Shown: positions 10,453-18,750, counted from the stretch's first letter. The stretch is DNA of 64,000 nucleotides from Acidobacteriota bacterium (GCA_026394055.1 JAPKYZ010000024.1:1-64000), one strand, 5' to 3'. Numbers and translations: made by a program. Notes: generated by a model from the letters alone, not told the origin.

Positions 10453-12060
10453 GTGATCTTCGAACTCGCCACCGTTGCCTTGCTGGCCCAAGCCGCGCCT
10501 CCTCCCATTCCGGCCATGCCGCCGGGTGTGATCCATGAAGCAGGCATTGAGTACTCGAATGTGGGCCAAAAGAGCCTGCTCGACGTTGTCCGGCCGAAGC
10601 AGGCCACTGGACCGCTGCCGTTCGTGCTGCTGGTCCATGGCGGGGGCTTCCGGGCTGGGCATCGCAACAGCTATCTCCCGGTTGCGATCAAGCTGGCGGA
10701 GCGGGGCTACGTGGCGGCCACCATGAGTTACCGGCTCGCGCCACGGCACCAGTACCCGGCTCCGGTGGAAGACGTCAAGGCGGCCGTCCGCTTCCTGAAG
10801 GCGAATGCGGCGCGATTCCAACTGGACTCTGGCAAGTCCTGCGCCATGGGTGGCAGTGCGGGCGGGCATCTGGTGTTGATGCTGGGCCTGACGGCGCATG
10901 GCGCCGAACGCGTCAACTGCATCGTCAACTACTACGGACCGACAGACTTCACGCAGTCCTATTCGAAGAGCGTCGATGCCGCGCAGGTGCTCCCGCAATT
11001 CCTGGGCGGGCATTTGGACCAGAATCGGGAGGCCCATCAGCTGGCCAGCCCCATCAACTGGGTGACGCCTGCGGCCGCGCCGACGCTGTCGATCCATGGC
11101 ACCAAGGACGCCTATGTCGCCTATGAGCATTCGCTGTGGATCACGGAGCGGCTGGTGGCCGCGGGTGTTGAAGCGGAGCTCGAAACCATCTCTGGCGCGG
11201 GCCACGGCTTCCGGGGTGCCGATGCCGAGAAGGCCGAAGCGCGTGCGTTCGCCTTCTTTGATAAGCACCTAAAGGCCGCCCCGGCGCAGCGCCGCATCCT
11301 GGTCTCCGATCATGGCCCCAAGGGCGAGATCGTCGCAATGGAATGGCCTTCCGGCCGCGTTCTCTGGACCAAGCCCAACCAGCGCGGACACGACGTGCAG
11401 GGCTTGCCGAACGGCCATACGCTCTTCACCATTGGCGCCGACAAGACGGTACAGGAGATCGACGACAAGGGCGCCGTGGTCTGGTCGTACTCGAAAGATC
11501 TGGAGCATCCTTTGGCGGCGCAACGGCTGCCCAACGGCAACACCTTGATCGGCGATGCCAAGCTGGGCAAGGTGGTCGAAGTGACTCCCGCCAAGCAAGT
11601 GGTGTGGACTTACTCCAGCGCTGACATCGCCAACATGCGCATGCGCAACTCCCGGCGCACGGCCGCGGGCACCACACTGATTGCCGTGGAAGCCGTGGCC
11701 AAGATCATTGAAGTGGATCAGGCGGGCAAGATCATCTGGCAGTGGCAGGCACCCAATGGCGAGAATCGCCGCGCCTATCAGGGGCTCCGGCTGGCCAATG
11801 GCAATACGCTGATCAGCATCAGTGATCCGGGCGAAGTGGTGGAAGTTGACCCCAGCGGTAAAGTGGTGCGGTCCGTCGCGGGCGCCAAGCAGGACATCCA
11901 GTTTGGTTGGGCCAGCGGCATGGCCGTGCTGGAGGATGGCCACTGGCTGATCTCCGATTACACGGGCCGGCGCCTGGTGGAGGTGGACCCCAAGGGCAAA
12001 GTGGTGCACGAAATGCGGACTGGTGAGCGGACCATCGCCAGCGTCGACGTGATCCGCTAG
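10453..12060 (+). CDS. Alpha/beta-hydrolase (BD-FAE/esterase type) fused to a PQQ-like beta-propeller
   Basis: Two-domain protein of 535 aa. The N-terminal domain (about residues 20-275) is an esterase/lipase-type hydrolase: oxyanion motif HGGG, nucleophile Ser in GGSAGG (about residue 135), Asp in HGTKDAY and His in GAGHGF. The C-terminal half (about 277-535) is a beta-propeller of roughly 50-residue repeats with recurring LPNGNTLI and EVDPSGKVV-type strands, like PQQ-binding-like or arylsulfotransferase-like propellers. A short hydrophobic N-terminus (LATVALLAQAAPPP) may be a signal peptide. The fusion is one uninterrupted frame. Substrate unknown; a secreted carbohydrate or ester hydrolase is a guess. 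Confidence 0.85.
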   Translation: MIFELATVALLAQAAPPPIPAMPPGVIHEAGIEYSNVGQKSLLDVVRPKQATGPLPFVLLVHGGGFRAGHRNSYLPVAIKLAERGYVAATMSYRLAPRHQYPAPVEDVKAAVRFLKANAARFQLDSGKSCAMGGSAGGHLVLMLGLTAHGAERVNCIVNYYGPTDFTQSYSKSVDAAQVLPQFLGGHLDQNREAHQLASPINWVTPAAAPTLSIHGTKDAYVAYEHSLWITERLVAAGVEAELETISGAGHGFRGADAEKAEARAFAFFDKHLKAAPAQRRILVSDHGPKGEIVAMEWPSGRVLWTKPNQRGHDVQGLPNGHTLFTIGADKTVQEIDDKGAVVWSYSKDLEHPLAAQRLPNGNTLIGDAKLGKVVEVTPAKQVVWTYSSADIANMRMRNSRRTAAGTTLIAVEAVAKIIEVDQAGKIIWQWQAPNGENRRAYQGLRLANGNTLISISDPGEVVEVDPSGKVVRSVAGAKQDIQFGWASGMAVLEDGHWLISDYTGRRLVEVDPKGKVVHEMRTGERTIASVDVIR

Positions 12061-12214
12061 CGTTCGCGCATCCGGCTGATGGTCACGCGAGGTGCCAAAA
12101 CAGGGGCGTTGATCGCCATCCGCCTCCGGCGCGCAACCTCCTGCGGCCGCGGAGGCATCCGGGACAAAGAGCCGTCCCGGGCTCCGGTGTTGCTGGGGGG
12201 CAGTAGGCCCCCGG

Positions 12215-12241
12215 TTGCGGTGGCGGGCGGCGTACTATAAT
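12215..12241 (+). promoter_or_regulatory. Predicted sigma-70 promoter for the B12-binding subunit gene
   Basis: TTGCGG (12215-12220), a 15-bp spacer and a perfect TATAAT (12236-12241) give a start near 12248 and a leader of about 60 nt. The spacer is shorter than ideal. The remainder of 12061-12310 holds only a GC-rich imperfect hairpin (about 12195-12212). No cobalamin riboswitch signature was seen. Confidence 0.45.
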
Positions 12242-12310
12242 GCAGACGGGTAGCATTCCGGTTTCGGCATGACACCCAACACGATCCGCTCAAAACTCTG
12301 AAGCCGTTCA

Positions 12311-12712
12311 ATGGACCAACGTATCCGGGTGCTGGTGGCAAAACCTGGCCTCGACGGGCACGACCGTGGGGCCAAAGTGATAGCGCGCGCGTTGCGCGAC
12401 GCTGGCATGGAAGTGATCTACACCGGATTGCGGCAGACTCCGGAGATGATCGTGAACGCGGCCTTGCAGGAAGACGTCCAAGTAATTGGGCTCTCCATCC
12501 TGTCAGGGGCGCACAACAGCATTGTGCCCCGCGTCATGGAGTTACTTCGCGAGAAGCAACTAACGGACGTCGTGGTCATCGTGGGCGGCATCATCCCGGA
12601 TGATGACGCGGAAGAATTAAGGAAGCTCGGGGTCGCGCAGGTGTTTCAGCCTGGCGCACCACTGGAAGGCATCGTGGATTACATCCGCCGTGCGGTTCCA
12701 ATGACGGCCTGA
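12311..12712 (+). CDS. Stand-alone cobalamin-binding subunit of methylmalonyl-CoA-type mutase
   Basis: 133-aa B12-binding domain of the acyl-CoA mutase family. It has the DxHxxG motif (D15-G-H17-D-R-G20) whose His ligates cobalt, the SxL motif (S62-I-L64) and the GG segment in VVIVGG. It lacks the TIM-barrel catalytic domain, so it must pair with a large subunit encoded elsewhere (methylmalonyl-CoA or a related mutase carrying acyl-CoA carbon rearrangements). It is followed by the NYN gene after 55 bp. Confidence 0.9.
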   Translation: MDQRIRVLVAKPGLDGHDRGAKVIARALRDAGMEVIYTGLRQTPEMIVNAALQEDVQVIGLSILSGAHNSIVPRVMELLREKQLTDVVVIVGGIIPDDDAEELRKLGVAQVFQPGAPLEGIVDYIRRAVPMTA

Positions 12713-12767
12713 CTGATCCATGCACACTATGGACTGGCACCGCGAACCCCCACAGAAAAGAGAGCGC

Positions 12768-14240
12768 ATGCAAGAAAAGTTGAACATCGCGGTGTTTGTC
12801 GACTACGACAACATCGAGATTGGTCTCAAATCAACCCTGCGCCGCGAGTTCGATGTTTCGATCCCCCTCGAAGCCTTGAAAGAGCGCGGCGATATCGTAG
12901 CCAAGTTCGCCTATGCCAACTGGGGGCGCCAGGAATCGGCCGCCCGCCAGATGGCGGAAAACGCCGTCCAGATGGTGCAGCGGATGCCCAGCCCGCGCGG
13001 CGACAAGAATGGTGGCGACATCAACCTGGCGCTGGACGCGCTGGAGATGGCGTTCACCCACCGCCACGTCAATGCCTTCTGCATTGTGTCGGGCGACAGC
13101 GACTTTATTCCGCTGGTGAACAAGCTGAAGGAATACGGTAAGCAGGTTTACGTGGTAGGCGGCAAGGCCTTCACCTCCACTATCCTGCAGCAGAACTGCC
13201 ATGAGTTCATCAGCTACGAATCGCTGCTGCCGGACCGTCCGGAACCGGCCTCTCAATCCCAATCGAGTGCCGCGCCCGCCACTTCCGTGGTGATCGCTCC
13301 GACGGGCGTGATCGATACGCTGCCGGGCGAGATCCGCACTGTGCGCCGCGACAACGTGGATCGTGGTGAGCGCAGTGACCGTGGTGATCGGGGCGACCGT
13401 GGCGACCGTGGCCGTGGCCGTGGCGACCGCCGAGACCGCGGCGACCGCCCCGATCAGGGCGACCGTCCGGATCGCAGTGGTGAGCCGCGCCAAGCGCGTC
13501 CGCCGGCTTTGGATCTGGCTCTGTCGATGGCGCTGGTGGAGCGCGCCCTGCAGGTGTTGGAGCGCCGTAACGTCCAGCCGCAATTGGGGCTGCTGAAGTC
13601 CACCATGCTGCAGCTGGATTCCACCTTCTCTGAGCGTGCTTATGGCGCCTTCAGCTTCTCCGACTTCGTCGATCGCCTGAAGAAGGGCGACTTCGTCAAC
13701 GTCACCGGCAGCGGTGGGCGCGTGATCATCGAGCGGAAGTCGGGTGGCCCGTCCAAGCCGATGCCACAACCGGAAGAAGCGTTGCCGGGCTTGCGCGATG
13801 TGCTCGAAAACCATCGCCTGGAGCTCGAAAACGGCGGGACGGTGGAAGAGCTGGCGGCCTGGATGGCGGCCGAGCATCCTTCCTTCGACGCCCAGGCCTT
13901 GGGCTTCCAAGCTTTCAATGAGTTCCTGAATTACGCCCAGGACAAGACCGTGGTCCGCATCGAAGCGGATGAGGAACGCGGCCAGATTGTGTTCCTCGGT
14001 GCTGAGTTCTATCCCCCGGCTCCGCCGCCGCAGCCGGTGATGGAAACGCCGCAGGAAGAAGAGTTTGAAGACGACGGCCCGCAACCCTACGTGGAAGGCC
14101 AGCCCTCGATCTTTGAGCCGAATCCGCCACCCGCCAAGCCGAAGAAGACGGCGACGCGCAAGCGGTCCACGTCCACCAAGTCCGCGTCCTCGGGCTCACG
14201 CAGCACGACGTCACGCCCCCGGAAGCGCAAGACCGACTAG
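12768..14240 (+). CDS. NYN-domain (PIN-like) protein with C-terminal LOTUS/OST-HTH domains
   Basis: Predicted RNA-metabolism protein of 490 aa. N-terminal NYN/LabA-type nuclease domain (about residues 1-160) with acidic residues in FVDYDN, GDINLALDAL and VSGDSDFIPL. Then an Arg/Gly/Asp-rich linker made of repeated RGD-type units (about residues 200-250), an OST-HTH/LOTUS-like domain (about 255-330), a second similar winged-helix segment (about 345-425), and a basic Lys/Arg/Ser/Thr tail. The ATG at 12768 is chosen because AAAAGAGAG precedes it; a start at 12720 would add 16 unconserved residues. NYN-LOTUS proteins are thought to bind and process RNA; the target here is unknown. Confidence 0.85.
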   Translation: MQEKLNIAVFVDYDNIEIGLKSTLRREFDVSIPLEALKERGDIVAKFAYANWGRQESAARQMAENAVQMVQRMPSPRGDKNGGDINLALDALEMAFTHRHVNAFCIVSGDSDFIPLVNKLKEYGKQVYVVGGKAFTSTILQQNCHEFISYESLLPDRPEPASQSQSSAAPATSVVIAPTGVIDTLPGEIRTVRRDNVDRGERSDRGDRGDRGDRGRGRGDRRDRGDRPDQGDRPDRSGEPRQARPPALDLALSMALVERALQVLERRNVQPQLGLLKSTMLQLDSTFSERAYGAFSFSDFVDRLKKGDFVNVTGSGGRVIIERKSGGPSKPMPQPEEALPGLRDVLENHRLELENGGTVEELAAWMAAEHPSFDAQALGFQAFNEFLNYAQDKTVVRIEADEERGQIVFLGAEFYPPAPPPQPVMETPQEEEFEDDGPQPYVEGQPSIFEPNPPPAKPKKTATRKRSTSTKSASSGSRSTTSRPRKRKTD

Positions 14241-14299
14241 TTCATTCGCACAGGTCCCTGGCAGGTCTTTTGGTTCAACAGAACGGAAGGCCTGCCGGG

Positions 14300-14305
14300 T
14301 AAACT
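14300..14305 (+). promoter_or_regulatory. Possible -10 box for the RidA gene
   Basis: TAAACT located 7 nt before the ATG at 14313. The intervening bases TGAGGGC could also act as a weak ribosome-binding site. Confidence 0.35.
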
Positions 14306-14312
14306 TGAGGGC

Positions 14313-14696
14313 ATGATCGAACGCATTCATCCCGCTGGCTCCGTGATTCCCCGGGGCCCTTACTCGCCCGCCGTCCGTGCGGGCGATTTCATTTATGTCT
14401 CCGGGCAAGGCCCCGTTGATCCCGCCACCGACCAGTACAGCTACGGCGACATCCAGCACGAAACGCGCGTGGTCCTAAACAACATTCGCCTGATCCTGGA
14501 AGGCGCCGGAGCGTCGATGGCCGACGTGATCAAGTGCAACGTCTACCTGGTCGACGGCCGCGACTTTGCGCAGATGAATGAGGTCTACGGAAGCTTCTTT
14601 GGAGACAACAAGCCCGCTCGGACGACGATCGAGTGCAAGTTCGCCAACCCCCAAATGAAGGTGGAGATCGACTGCGTGGCGTATAAGCCGAGGTAG
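14313..14696 (+). CDS. RidA family protein (enamine/imine deaminase)
   Basis: 127-aa YjgF/YER057c/UK114 family protein. RidA hydrolyses reactive enamine/imine intermediates such as 2-aminoacrylate released by PLP enzymes. Conserved features are GPYSPAVRAGDFIYVSGQ near the N-terminus, the catalytic Arg in KPARTTIEC (about residue 106) and the terminal VEIDCVAYK strand. Length is normal for this trimeric family. It probably forms its own transcription unit. Confidence 0.93.
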   Translation: MIERIHPAGSVIPRGPYSPAVRAGDFIYVSGQGPVDPATDQYSYGDIQHETRVVLNNIRLILEGAGASMADVIKCNVYLVDGRDFAQMNEVYGSFFGDNKPARTTIECKFANPQMKVEIDCVAYKPR

Positions 14697-14734
14697 GCAC
14701 CAGGCAGCGGGGTAGTTTTGTAAGGTGAAAGTGG

Positions 14735-15238
14735 ATGGCTATGCCGAGTTGGGCTGAATGGGCGGGCTTTGGGATTTCGATCGTTGGCTTCGGAATCACT
14801 ATCTGGCAGGTGCTGGACGCCAAGCGGGCCGCGCGAGCGGCCCAGTCCGCAGCGGAAATGGCACGGGAGGCGACAGTCCGGGCGCGCGAGCAGATCTTGA
14901 GGGACCAGGCAATCGCCCAATTGGAACGAGCCACGCAATTGCTTCGCGGAATGAAGCTATTGCATCGAAGGAAGCAGTGGGATCTCGCACTCCGCGATTC
15001 CGACCAGGCAAGTGAAGCCATCCAGGCCTTTCGGCACGCAGTGTTCGGGTTGCCTCTACAGGACGATGTCGTCATCCAGGCGTGCATCAATGATCTGGTG
15101 TCGATGCGGGAATTGGTGGAAGAAAAAGCCGACGGCAATCACGAGAGTTCGCCGCCCTACCTGAACTCAATTTTGGACGAGCTAATTGGTAAACTCATGG
15201 GTGTCCTGGCAGGCTGCCGTCGGCAGGAGCGTATATGA
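14735..15238 (+). CDS. Hypothetical membrane-anchored coiled-coil protein
   Basis: 167 aa, not recognised. It has one N-terminal transmembrane helix (about residues 8-24, WAGFGISIVGFGITIWQVL), followed by an Ala/Arg/Glu-rich helical, probably coiled-coil segment (about 25-70) and a further helical domain. A GGTGAAAGTGG stretch precedes the ATG. It overlaps the next gene by 4 bp (ATGA), so the two form an operon. Base composition looks more AT-rich than the neighbours, which hints at acquisition. The TM-plus-coil layout recalls some small two-gene accessory or defence loci, but nothing specific supports that. Confidence 0.65.
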   Translation: MAMPSWAEWAGFGISIVGFGITIWQVLDAKRAARAAQSAAEMAREATVRAREQILRDQAIAQLERATQLLRGMKLLHRRKQWDLALRDSDQASEAIQAFRHAVFGLPLQDDVVIQACINDLVSMRELVEEKADGNHESSPPYLNSILDELIGKLMGVLAGCRRQERI

Positions 15239-15600
15239 ACAACAAGGTTAAAGCACTAATCCATCGCCTAGATCAGATGACGCGTGACGGCGTGGTGAAG
15301 TGGAAGCCATCCGTACGTCCTCGCTATTATGCCACGAGCTTCACAGATTCTTCAGTCGAGATTGGTCGCCCGGCAGAGGGTACGGCTTCGAGCCGGATGG
15401 GTTCGATTGAACTCAAGCTGATTGATAGCCGGGGCAACGTGATCGAGCGAGTAGTTGGTGTCGTGCTGTCACCGAATACCGATGCCGCCGAGAATTTTCA
15501 ACTGCTGGGGTCTTTGCTATCCGCCGTTGAAGCAGTTGTCCAACCAGGCGAGAAGATGGCGGAGCACATCCTAGCCGAGCTCGACAAAATCGCTTCTTAA
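15235..15600 (+). CDS. Hypothetical protein, partner of the upstream coiled-coil gene
   Basis: 121 aa, not recognised. It is soluble, with an amphipathic N-terminal helix (KALIHRLDQMTRDG), a beta-rich middle with SSRMGSIELKLIDSRGNVIERVVGV, and a C-terminal helix. The start overlaps the upstream stop (ATGA) and follows GGAGC, so the pair is translationally coupled. Its stop overlaps the stop of the convergent MFS gene (15597-15600). Confidence 0.6.
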   Translation: MNNKVKALIHRLDQMTRDGVVKWKPSVRPRYYATSFTDSSVEIGRPAEGTASSRMGSIELKLIDSRGNVIERVVGVVLSPNTDAAENFQLLGSLLSAVEAVVQPGEKMAEHILAELDKIAS

Positions 15601-16814
15601 CTCTCCGCCTGGATCGGCTCCATTTTGCCGAACAGGAAGTGTGAGATCAGCAGGCCCGTCAGGTGGAAGACGCCCATCACCAGGAACACCGGCGTGTAGC
15701 CGAAGTGGCTGACGACGTAGCCGGGGATGAGGGCGGAGAAGAGTACGCCGCCGAAGCCGCCCGCGCAGCCGCCGATGCCGGTGACGGAGGCGACGGCGCG
15801 GGTGGGGAAGATATCCGAAACGGTGGTGTAGAGGTTCGCGGACCAGCCCTGGTGCGCGGCCGTGGCGACGCAGATGAGGGCGATGGCGAGAATCGGGCTT
15901 TCGGCCAACACGCTCAGCGCGCCGACCGGCATCATGAAAGCAAACACCGCCATGCCAGCCTTGTGCGCCGGACCTGGGCGCCAGCCGCGGCGGATCAGGG
16001 CACCCGCTAGCCACCCGCCGACCACGCTGCCTACGCCGGCGACGGTGTAGATCACCGGCAGCGCCCAGCCGATCTCCTTGAGGTTCATATGGCGGACGTC
16101 GAAGAAGTAGGGCGGCAGCCAGTAGAGATAGAACCACCAGACCGGATCGCTAAAAAACTTGGCCGCCGCAAAGCCCCACGTCTCGCGGTAGCGCAACGCC
16201 TGCGACCAGCCAATCTTCGCTTCGCCCGCCACCACCACTTGTTGCGGAGGCTTGGGCGCCAGCAGCCACAGCCCGAGCCAGACAAAGCCCGCCGATGCGG
16301 TCACGAGGAAGCACGCCCGCCATCCCGCGCTCACCACCAACCACGCAAACAACGGTGGACCGACGATGGACGACATGGTGGCTCCCGCGTTGAAGATGCC
16401 GGTGGCAAAGGCGCGGTCTTCTTTCGAGAACCATTCGGCCACGGACTTGATCGCCGCCGGGAAGTTGCCGGATTCACCCAGGCCCATAAAGCCGCGCCAG
16501 AAGCTTAAGCCCATGCCGCTGCCCGCAATCACGTGTCCCGCGGCGGCCAGCGACCACCAGGCGATCGAGACGGCATAGCCCAGTCGCGTGCCCCATTTGT
16601 CGATCAGGCCGCCGGCGAATAGAAAGCCGACGGTGTAGAAGACCTGGAAGGCGGCGTTGATGTTGCCATACTCCTGATCGGTGATGTGCATCTCCTGCCT
16701 GATCACCGGGATCAGCACGGAAAAGACGATCCGGTCCAGGTAGTTGATCGTGGTGGCGAAGAAGAGCAGCGCGAGAATCCACCAGCGCGCGTTGCCTGAA
16801 GCATGTCCGGTCAT
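15597..16814 (-). CDS. MFS transporter, anion:cation symporter family (hexuronate/sugar-acid type)
   Basis: 405-aa twelve-helix major facilitator. TTINYLDRIVFSVL in helix 1, the AGGLIDKWGTRLGYA loop 2-3 motif and the RGFMGLGESGNFPAAIKSVAEWF segment are typical of ACS-family hexuronate/glucarate transporters (ExuT-like). It would import sugar acids with a cation. It is convergent with the preceding pair, with overlapping stops. A perfect TATAAT box lies 8 nt before the ATG. The enolase-superfamily enzymes at 33-35 kb could use related substrates, but the two loci are far apart. Confidence 0.85.
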   Translation of the reverse strand: MTGHASGNARWWILALLFFATTINYLDRIVFSVLIPVIRQEMHITDQEYGNINAAFQVFYTVGFLFAGGLIDKWGTRLGYAVSIAWWSLAAAGHVIAGSGMGLSFWRGFMGLGESGNFPAAIKSVAEWFSKEDRAFATGIFNAGATMSSIVGPPLFAWLVVSAGWRACFLVTASAGFVWLGLWLLAPKPPQQVVVAGEAKIGWSQALRYRETWGFAAAKFFSDPVWWFYLYWLPPYFFDVRHMNLKEIGWALPVIYTVAGVGSVVGGWLAGALIRRGWRPGPAHKAGMAVFAFMMPVGALSVLAESPILAIALICVATAAHQGWSANLYTTVSDIFPTRAVASVTGIGGCAGGFGGVLFSALIPGYVVSHFGYTPVFLVMGVFHLTGLLISHFLFGKMEPIQAES

Positions 16815-16822
16815 CTCGGGTG

Positions 16823-16828
16823 ATTATA
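16823..16828 (-). promoter_or_regulatory. -10 box for the MFS gene
   Basis: Perfect TATAAT on the minus strand, 8 nt before ATG 16814, leaving no room for a Shine-Dalgarno in the leader. No convincing -35 was seen. Confidence 0.5.
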
Positions 16829-16871
16829 GTGGACTACAGGACTCGCCATACCCGGCCGGCCTCTCGAACCT

Positions 16872-17567
16872 ATGCACAAAGCCGTCATTCTCGCCGCGGG
16901 CCGCGGCACGCGCATGAAATCGCTGACCGATGATCTGCCCAAACCGATGCTGCCGCTAAAAGGCCGGCCCATTCTCGACTACTTAACCGACCGGCTGCGC
17001 GGCGCCGGCTTCACCGAATTCGGCGTCGTGATCGGCTACCGGGCCGAGGTGGTGGAAGCGCACTTCGCCGGGCGGCCGGAGATCCACTTTGTGCGCCAGG
17101 AAGTGATCGACGGCACCGCCCGCGCCACGCTACTGTGCCGCGAGTTTGTGGGCGGGGAAGACTTTTTGTTCACCTTCGGCGACATCCTCACCGAAACGGC
17201 CGACTATGCCGCCATGCGCGCCAAACTCAAGCCCGGCGTCGACGCCGTGGCCGCCGTCCGCCATGTGCCGGACCCGTGGCAGGGAGCAGCGGTCTATGAG
17301 CAGGATGGCGTCGTCACCCGGATCATCGAAAAGCCGCCGCAGGGCACCTCCACCACCCACTGGAACTCGGCGGGCGTGTATTGCTTCCGCGCCGCGGTGT
17401 TTGATGAATTGGCCAAGGTGCCGAAGTCGCCACGGGGCGAATATGAGCTGACCAGCGCTGTCGAAGCACTGGTGGCACAGGGCCGGGTGGTGATCCATGC
17501 TCTCGAAGGCATCTGGCGCGATATTGGGCGTCCGGAGGATCTGGAAGCGGCTCAGAACGAGGTGTAG
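16872..17567 (+). CDS. Nucleotidyltransferase family protein (sugar-1-phosphate NTP transferase)
   Basis: 231-aa Rossmann-like nucleotidyltransferase. It begins with KAVILAAGRGTRMKSLTDD and the KPMLPLKGRPILDYL block, the NTP-binding signature of glucose-1-phosphate thymidylyl- and mannose-1-phosphate guanylyltransferases. The metal-binding Asp in FTFGDILTE is visible. It lacks the C-terminal left-handed beta-helix of longer family members. It would make an NDP-sugar for cell-envelope glycans; the exact sugar cannot be told. It is followed after 18 bp by the Uma2 gene. Confidence 0.85.
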   Translation: MHKAVILAAGRGTRMKSLTDDLPKPMLPLKGRPILDYLTDRLRGAGFTEFGVVIGYRAEVVEAHFAGRPEIHFVRQEVIDGTARATLLCREFVGGEDFLFTFGDILTETADYAAMRAKLKPGVDAVAAVRHVPDPWQGAAVYEQDGVVTRIIEKPPQGTSTTHWNSAGVYCFRAAVFDELAKVPKSPRGEYELTSAVEALVAQGRVVIHALEGIWRDIGRPEDLEAAQNEV

Positions 17568-17573
17568 CGGCGA

Positions 17574-17579
17574 TAAAAT
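17574..17579 (+). promoter_or_regulatory. Possible -10 box for the Uma2 gene
   Basis: TAAAAT located 6 nt before ATG 17586 in an otherwise GC-rich gap; no Shine-Dalgarno. Confidence 0.4.
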
Positions 17580-17585
17580 AGCGGC

Positions 17586-18158
17586 ATGAGCGCGCTGTCC
17601 ATTCCTCGTATCTCTGTGGAAGAGTACCTCGCGGCCGACCGTGCCGCCGAGCGGCGTAGCGAGTACCACGATGGGGAAGTGTTCCCGATGGTGGCCGTCA
17701 CTTTCACCCATGCGCGGCTGGCCGTGAGCCTTGCTCGGCGGCTCGACGAGAAATTGAGCTATGGCACCTGCCAAACTTTGGCGGCCCCCCGAGTTCGCGC
17801 TAGGGCCACCAATTTTGTCTACCCTGATTTGGCCGTGATCTGCGGGCAGCCTCAACTGGGGGATGCGCACGGGGACATCTTGTTGAATCCCAGGGTGATC
17901 ATCGAGATCCTGTCGCCCTCTACCGCGGACTATGACTACGGTGGAAAGTTCGCCCTCTACCGCGGGTTGGCTTCGCTGGAGGAGTACGTGCTGGTCTCGC
18001 AGGAGTCCTGCCTGATCGAAGTTTTCCGCCGGCTTACGGATGGGCGGTGGGCGCTATCAAGCTACCAGGGCGCTGAAGCTGTCCTGACGCTGGAATGCCT
18101 GGGCATCGCGCTGCCGCTCGCCGAGATCTACGCAGGCGTTGAACTTCCGGCAGCCTAG
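17586..18158 (+). CDS. Uma2 family endonuclease-like protein (DUF820)
   Basis: 190-aa PD-(D/E)XK-fold protein of the Uma2 group, very common in Acidobacteriota and cyanobacteria. It shows the start SVEEYLAADRAAERRSEYHDGEVF, the putative catalytic Asp in YPDLAVIC and the Glu in VIIEILSPSTADYDYGGKFALYRG. The biological role of the family is not established. It is convergent with dut; a terminator repeat lies between them. Confidence 0.88.
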   Translation: MSALSIPRISVEEYLAADRAAERRSEYHDGEVFPMVAVTFTHARLAVSLARRLDEKLSYGTCQTLAAPRVRARATNFVYPDLAVICGQPQLGDAHGDILLNPRVIIEILSPSTADYDYGGKFALYRGLASLEEYVLVSQESCLIEVFRRLTDGRWALSSYQGAEAVLTLECLGIALPLAEIYAGVELPAA

Positions 18159-18191
18159 CGCATTTCTTACCTTTTTCAAGAGGTGCCTGGC

Positions 18192-18261
18192 CCAGCCCCA
18201 TGCGTCAGCTTGGGGCTTTTCACGCGACCCAAGATAGCCCCAAGCTGACCCATGGGGCTGA
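18192..18261. repeat. Dispersed inverted terminator repeat, copy 2
   Basis: Left arm 18192-18216 and right arm 18237-18261 are inverted with about two mismatches; TTTT follows the left hairpin. It sits in the gap between the convergent ends of the Uma2 gene (18158) and dut (18308). Confidence 0.82.
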
Positions 18262-18307
18262 TGGCGGGTCGGCTCAGCTCAGCCTTGTGAACTTTTGAGA
18301 GACGCTC

Positions 18308-18742
18308 CTAGCTGCGGCCGCTGGAGCCGAAGCCGCCTTCGCCGCGGACGGTGTCGGAGAGGTCGCGCTCTTCCCAATCGATTGCTTCATAGCGGGCGAT
18401 CACCAGCTGGGCGATGCGGTCACCGGGGGCGATCGCAAACGGCTGCTGGCCCAGGTTGAGCAGAATTACCTTTACTTCGCCGCGATAGCCGGGGTCGATG
18501 GTGCCGGGGGAGTTGGGGATGGTGATGGCGTGCTTGAGCGCCAGACCACTGCGGGGACGCACTTGCGCCTCATAGCCCGAGGGCACTTCGATGGATAGTC
18601 CGGTGGGGACGGCCTGGGGGATGCCGGGCTGCAGTTCCGTGGCGACCACGGAGCGCAGGTCGAGCCCCGCGTCCTCCAGCGGACCGTGAGCGTAAGCGGG
18701 CAGGACGGCGTCCGGGTGCAGGCGTTTGATTCCGATGCGCAT
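18308..18742 (-). CDS. dut: Deoxyuridine 5'-triphosphate nucleotidohydrolase (dUTPase)
   Basis: 144-aa trimeric dUTPase that hydrolyses dUTP to dUMP and PPi, keeping uracil out of DNA and feeding thymidylate synthesis. The conserved motifs are present: EDAGLDLRS (motif 1), RPRSGLALK (motif 2), GTIDPGYRGE (motif 3), RIAQLVI (motif 4) and the glycine-rich RGEGGFGSSGR C-terminal arm (motif 5). Start ATG 18742 is chosen over 18760 because a TATTCT box lies 8 nt upstream and it begins at the first beta-strand. It is divergent from the ThyX-like gene with start codons 16 bp apart. Confidence 0.95.
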   Translation of the reverse strand: MRIGIKRLHPDAVLPAYAHGPLEDAGLDLRSVVATELQPGIPQAVPTGLSIEVPSGYEAQVRPRSGLALKHAITIPNSPGTIDPGYRGEVKVILLNLGQQPFAIAPGDRIAQLVIARYEAIDWEERDLSDTVRGEGGFGSSGRS

Positions 18743-18750
18743 GAACCGCG

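Noticed and set aside
12061..12310. Cobalamin riboswitch before the B12-binding subunit gene
   Set aside because: No B12-box-like sequence or suitable fold was seen; a plain promoter explains the gap.
12057..12341. 94-aa minus-strand ORF in the gap before the B12-binding gene
   Set aside because: Overlaps the predicted promoter and the start of the B12 subunit gene; no family resemblance and no start signal.
13360..13490. Possible short-repeat (CRISPR-like) array
   Set aside because: The repeats are in-frame RGD-type codon repeats inside the NYN gene, with no unique spacers.
12831..14084. 417-aa minus-strand ORF opposite the NYN gene
   Set aside because: Low-complexity antisense shadow; the plus-strand frame carries recognisable NYN and LOTUS motifs.
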